From: Solirubrobacterales bacterium
GTDB taxonomy: Bacteria > Actinomycetota > Thermoleophilia > Solirubrobacterales > 70-9
Length of the DNA: 32,153 bases
Assembly: GCA_020438445.1 (NCBI GenBank)
Contig: JAGQUO010000016.1
Coordinates: forward strand, 1 to 32,153
Reading direction: 5' to 3'
Numbering within the stretch: the first letter of the stretch is position 1; the number at the start of each line of letters is the position of its first letter. The notes below the pieces were generated by a model. The model did no database searches. It had not been told where the DNA came from and was given only the letters and a program-made list of their open reading frames with translations. This document shows positions 30,254 to 32,153 of the stretch, one piece after another. The position numbers and the translations under genes were made by a program.

Positions 30254-31351
30254 CTACGCCCGGACGGCTTCCAGGGCCCGGGCCAGGCGGGAGACGCCCT
30301 CGGCGACCTCGCCCGGCGGGACCGGAGCGAAGGAGAGGCGCATGCTGTTCTCGCCGCCCTCGAGGGTGAAGTCGGGGCCGGCGACGAACGCGACGCCCTG
30401 CTCCTTGGCGGGAGCGAGCATCTCGCGGGTGTCGGTTCCCTCGGCGAGGTCGAGCCAGAGGAAGTAGCCGCCGCCGGGGACGACGAACTCCGCCTCGGGG
30501 ATCTGCTTGCCGAGCTCGAGCACGAGGGCGTCGCGGCGCTCCGCCAGCGACTCGTTGACGAACTCGATGTTGCGGTCGAGATCGCCCGAGCGGCAGAGCT
30601 CGAGGACGATCGACTCGGCCAGCATGTTCGGCGAGATGTAGGTCTCGTTGGCGGTCTTGGCCAGCGCCTTGATCTCGTCACCGGGCCCGATCAGGTAACC
30701 GACCCGGACGCCCGGCCCGACCGTCTTCGAGAAAGAGGAGGCGTGAACGACCTTGGCGTCGGTTCCCTCGGCGAGGTCGAGCATCGTCGGAGCGGCTGCG
30801 CCGCCGAAGCGGACCTCCCGGTAGGGATCGTCCTCGAAGATCCAGAAGCCGTGCTCGGCCGAGAGCTCGACGAGCCGCCGCCGCTTGCCGTCGGCGAGCG
30901 TGCAGCCGGCGGGGTTGTGGAAGTTGGGGATGACGTGCACGAGCTTCGGGCGGTGGCCGTCGGCGAGCGCCTGCTCGAGCCCGGCGACGTCGATTCCGTC
31001 GGCTTCGAGCTGAATGCCGATCCGGTCGACGCCGAGCTTGTCGAGCATCAGCAGCGTCCGGTCGTAGGAGGGCTGCTCGACGACGACCTCGTCGCCCGCC
31101 TCGAGCAGGTGGCTGAAGAGCATCCATCCCGCCTCGAGGGAGCCGTTGGTGACCATCACCCGGGCCGGGTCGATGCCGCCGTGGCGGTGGCCGATCCACT
31201 CGCAGAGGCCGGGATGGCCGATGCCCGTCCCGTACGAGAGGGCCCGCGTCGCGTCCTCGTTCAGCGCGGTCTCGGCGGCGAGCCGCACCGCGTCGACCGG
31301 CAGCAGGTCGGCGCTGGGCGCGCCGCGGGCGAATGAGATCGTGTCGGGCAT
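30254..31351 (-). CDS. PLP-dependent class I/II aminotransferase (MocR/LysN-like)
   Basis: 365 aa. PLP marks: K209 in ASSFSKTVGPGVRVGY as Schiff-base Lys, N147 in NFHNPAG, D175 and Y177 in EDDPY, and a late Arg in MRLSFA. The overall pattern resembles 2-aminoadipate/aromatic aminotransferases and the catalytic half of MocR regulators, but there is no helix-turn-helix domain, so it acts as an enzyme. Amino-acid specificity is not readable. ATG 31351 lies 9 nt after TATACT, so the transcript is probably leaderless. Repeat copy B lies 70 nt past its stop. Confidence 0.92.
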   Translation of the reverse strand: MPDTISFARGAPSADLLPVDAVRLAAETALNEDATRALSYGTGIGHPGLCEWIGHRHGGIDPARVMVTNGSLEAGWMLFSHLLEAGDEVVVEQPSYDRTLLMLDKLGVDRIGIQLEADGIDVAGLEQALADGHRPKLVHVIPNFHNPAGCTLADGKRRRLVELSAEHGFWIFEDDPYREVRFGGAAAPTMLDLAEGTDAKVVHASSFSKTVGPGVRVGYLIGPGDEIKALAKTANETYISPNMLAESIVLELCRSGDLDRNIEFVNESLAERRDALVLELGKQIPEAEFVVPGGGYFLWLDLAEGTDTREMLAPAKEQGVAFVAGPDFTLEGGENSMRLSFAPVPPGEVAEGVSRLARALEAVRA

Positions 31352-31360
31352 CGGGGGGCG

Positions 31361-31366
31361 AGTATA
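31361..31366 (-). promoter_or_regulatory. -10 box for the aminotransferase gene
   Basis: TATACT on the minus strand, 9 nt before ATG 31351. The intervening bases are C-rich with no Shine-Dalgarno. Confidence 0.5.
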
Positions 31367-31450
31367 GGCGGGAGCGGCCGAGGCCCCGGCGATGAGTTCT
31401 CGGGCCTCGTACGGTCTCAAGATCCGTAAGCACGAGCGAAGGAGGCAAGG

Positions 31451-32041
31451 ATGGGAAGGATCGTCATAACCGAGTTCATCTCGATGGACGGGGTGATGCA
31501 GGCTCCCGGCGGCGAGAAGTTCAAGTACGAGGGCTGGACCTTCGATTTCGACCGCGGCGAGGACGGCGGCAGGTTCAAGGCGGAGGAGCTCTTCGACGCC
31601 GAGGCCCAGCTGATCGGCCGGGTCACCTACGAGAGCTTCGCCGGTGCGTGGCCGCAGTACGAGGAGGAGTGGGAGGGCGACATGAAGGAGTTCGCGCGCC
31701 GCTTCAACTCGATGCCGAAGTACGTGGTCTCGTCGACCCTCGTGGATCCGGAGTGGACCAACTGCACGGTCATCGACGGCAGCGGCGACGTCCCGGGCCA
31801 GGTCGCGAAGCTGAAGGAGGAGATCGACGGGAACATCCTGCTCGCCGGCAGCCGCCGGCTCGCTCAGGAGCTTCTCGAGCACGATCTCGTCGACGAGCTG
31901 CGGCTGATGGTCTTCCCCGTGGTCCTCGGCACCGGGGACAGGCTGTTCGGCGAGTTCAGCGACAAGTCCGTCTGGAAGCTCGCGGCGAGCAACCCGGTCG
32001 GATCCGACGGGGTCCTGACTCTGGTCTACCGGCGGGCTTGA
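31451..32041 (+). CDS. RibD-C/dihydrofolate-reductase-fold family protein
   Basis: 196 aa. Family marks: VITEFISMDGVMQAPGG at the start, GRVTYESFAGAWP (usual G.Y..F), a strand with KYVVSSTL, GNILLAGSRRLAQELLEHDLVDEL and FPVVLGTGDRLF. This is the stand-alone RibD_C/DHFR-like pattern widespread in actinobacteria, probably an NADPH-dependent reductase of unknown substrate. AAGGAGG lies 6 nt before ATG 31451. It diverges from the aminotransferase gene with about 100 bp between. Confidence 0.92.
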   Translation: MGRIVITEFISMDGVMQAPGGEKFKYEGWTFDFDRGEDGGRFKAEELFDAEAQLIGRVTYESFAGAWPQYEEEWEGDMKEFARRFNSMPKYVVSSTLVDPEWTNCTVIDGSGDVPGQVAKLKEEIDGNILLAGSRRLAQELLEHDLVDELRLMVFPVVLGTGDRLFGEFSDKSVWKLAASNPVGSDGVLTLVYRRA

Positions 32042-32053
32042 GCCGAGCCGGCG

Positions 32054-32153
32054 TCAGCCGAGGGTCTCGGCGGCGATCTGGGCGGCCTCGCTCGGGCTGC
32101 GCCCGACCTGGACGCCCTTCGCCTCGAAGGCCTTCTTCTTCGCCTCGGCCGTG
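32054..32153 (-). CDS. sucD: Succinyl-CoA synthetase alpha subunit, C-terminal part (partial)
   Basis: The reverse strand reads TAEAKKKAFEAKGVQVGRS, then PSEAAQIAAETLG and TGA. This matches the SucD C-terminus (usual GTA..K..AL...G). The rest lies beyond the right edge. The enzyme makes ATP or GTP from succinyl-CoA in the TCA cycle. Its 3' end is 12 nt from the convergent DHFR-like gene. Confidence 0.85.
   Translation of the reverse strand, partial: TAEAKKKAFEAKGVQVGRSPSEAAQIAAETLG

Noticed and set aside
1-32153. CRISPR array, insertion sequence, prophage or riboswitch
   Set aside because: No regular short repeats with spacers, no transposase, integrase or phage protein, and no recognisable riboswitch core; the only repeated non-coding unit found is the hairpin element.

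Overview
The window is about 32 kb of very GC-rich DNA with short spacers, many 1-4 nt start/stop overlaps, GTG and TTG starts and TANNNT-type -10 boxes. This points to an actinobacterial chromosome. The menaquinone and split cytochrome bc genes, the paired MLNPF/SHOCT proteins and a secreted hydrolase with a basic Cys-containing C-terminal module suggest Thermoleophilia (Solirubrobacterales-like). That placement is inference. No transposase, integrase, phage gene or CRISPR array was seen; the segment looks like ordinary chromosome carrying two copies of an unexplained intergenic repeat.

Layout. 1-4868 (+): a partial gene, a 202-aa unknown, a Rieske protein, split cytochrome b, a cytochrome b C-terminal half fused to cytochrome c, a menaquinone methyltransferase and a long-chain polyprenyl diphosphate synthase, that is, a quinol-oxidising complex together with enzymes for its quinone. 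4947-5171: repeat copy A. 5292-10338 (-): a phosphoribosyltransferase/hydrolase fusion, an erythromycin-esterase-like protein and an S2P/CBS membrane protease, translationally coupled, followed by a YhaM-like HD nuclease. 10457-12450: an MBL-fold hydrolase, a TetR regulator and an NTF2-like protein. 12537-15379: tRNA-Phe, then a self-regulated MFS exporter/MarR/DUF4386 operon. 15376-17701: ChrA, a first SHOCT protein and a VOC protein. 17698-21275 (-): cupin, atypical FolP and MrfA-type helicase. 21360-25021 (+): DUF1772-like, HAD and secreted S15/CocE-like hydrolase. 25067-29124: second SHOCT protein, cydAB (bd oxidase) and a DtxR/MntR-type regulator. 29161-29807 (-): two small paralogous proteins. 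29960-30183: repeat copy B in opposite orientation. 30254-32153: aminotransferase, RibD/DHFR-like protein and the 3' end of sucD.

The most unusual item is the repeat. Two copies 25 kb apart have 199-bp bodies bounded by a GGCTGGGGAGGGG-type terminal inverted repeat. They share two large hairpins at matching positions, and a third flanking hairpin shows a compensatory base-pair change. Each copy lies 70-78 nt beyond the stop codon of a gene that points the same way. It could be a structured RNA or 3'-end element, or a non-autonomous mobile element. Other points of note are a perfect 19-bp palindrome over a probably leaderless MFS start, several more leaderless-looking promoters, Glu substitutions at the metal sites of the DtxR-type regulator, and tandem small paralogues of unknown function.
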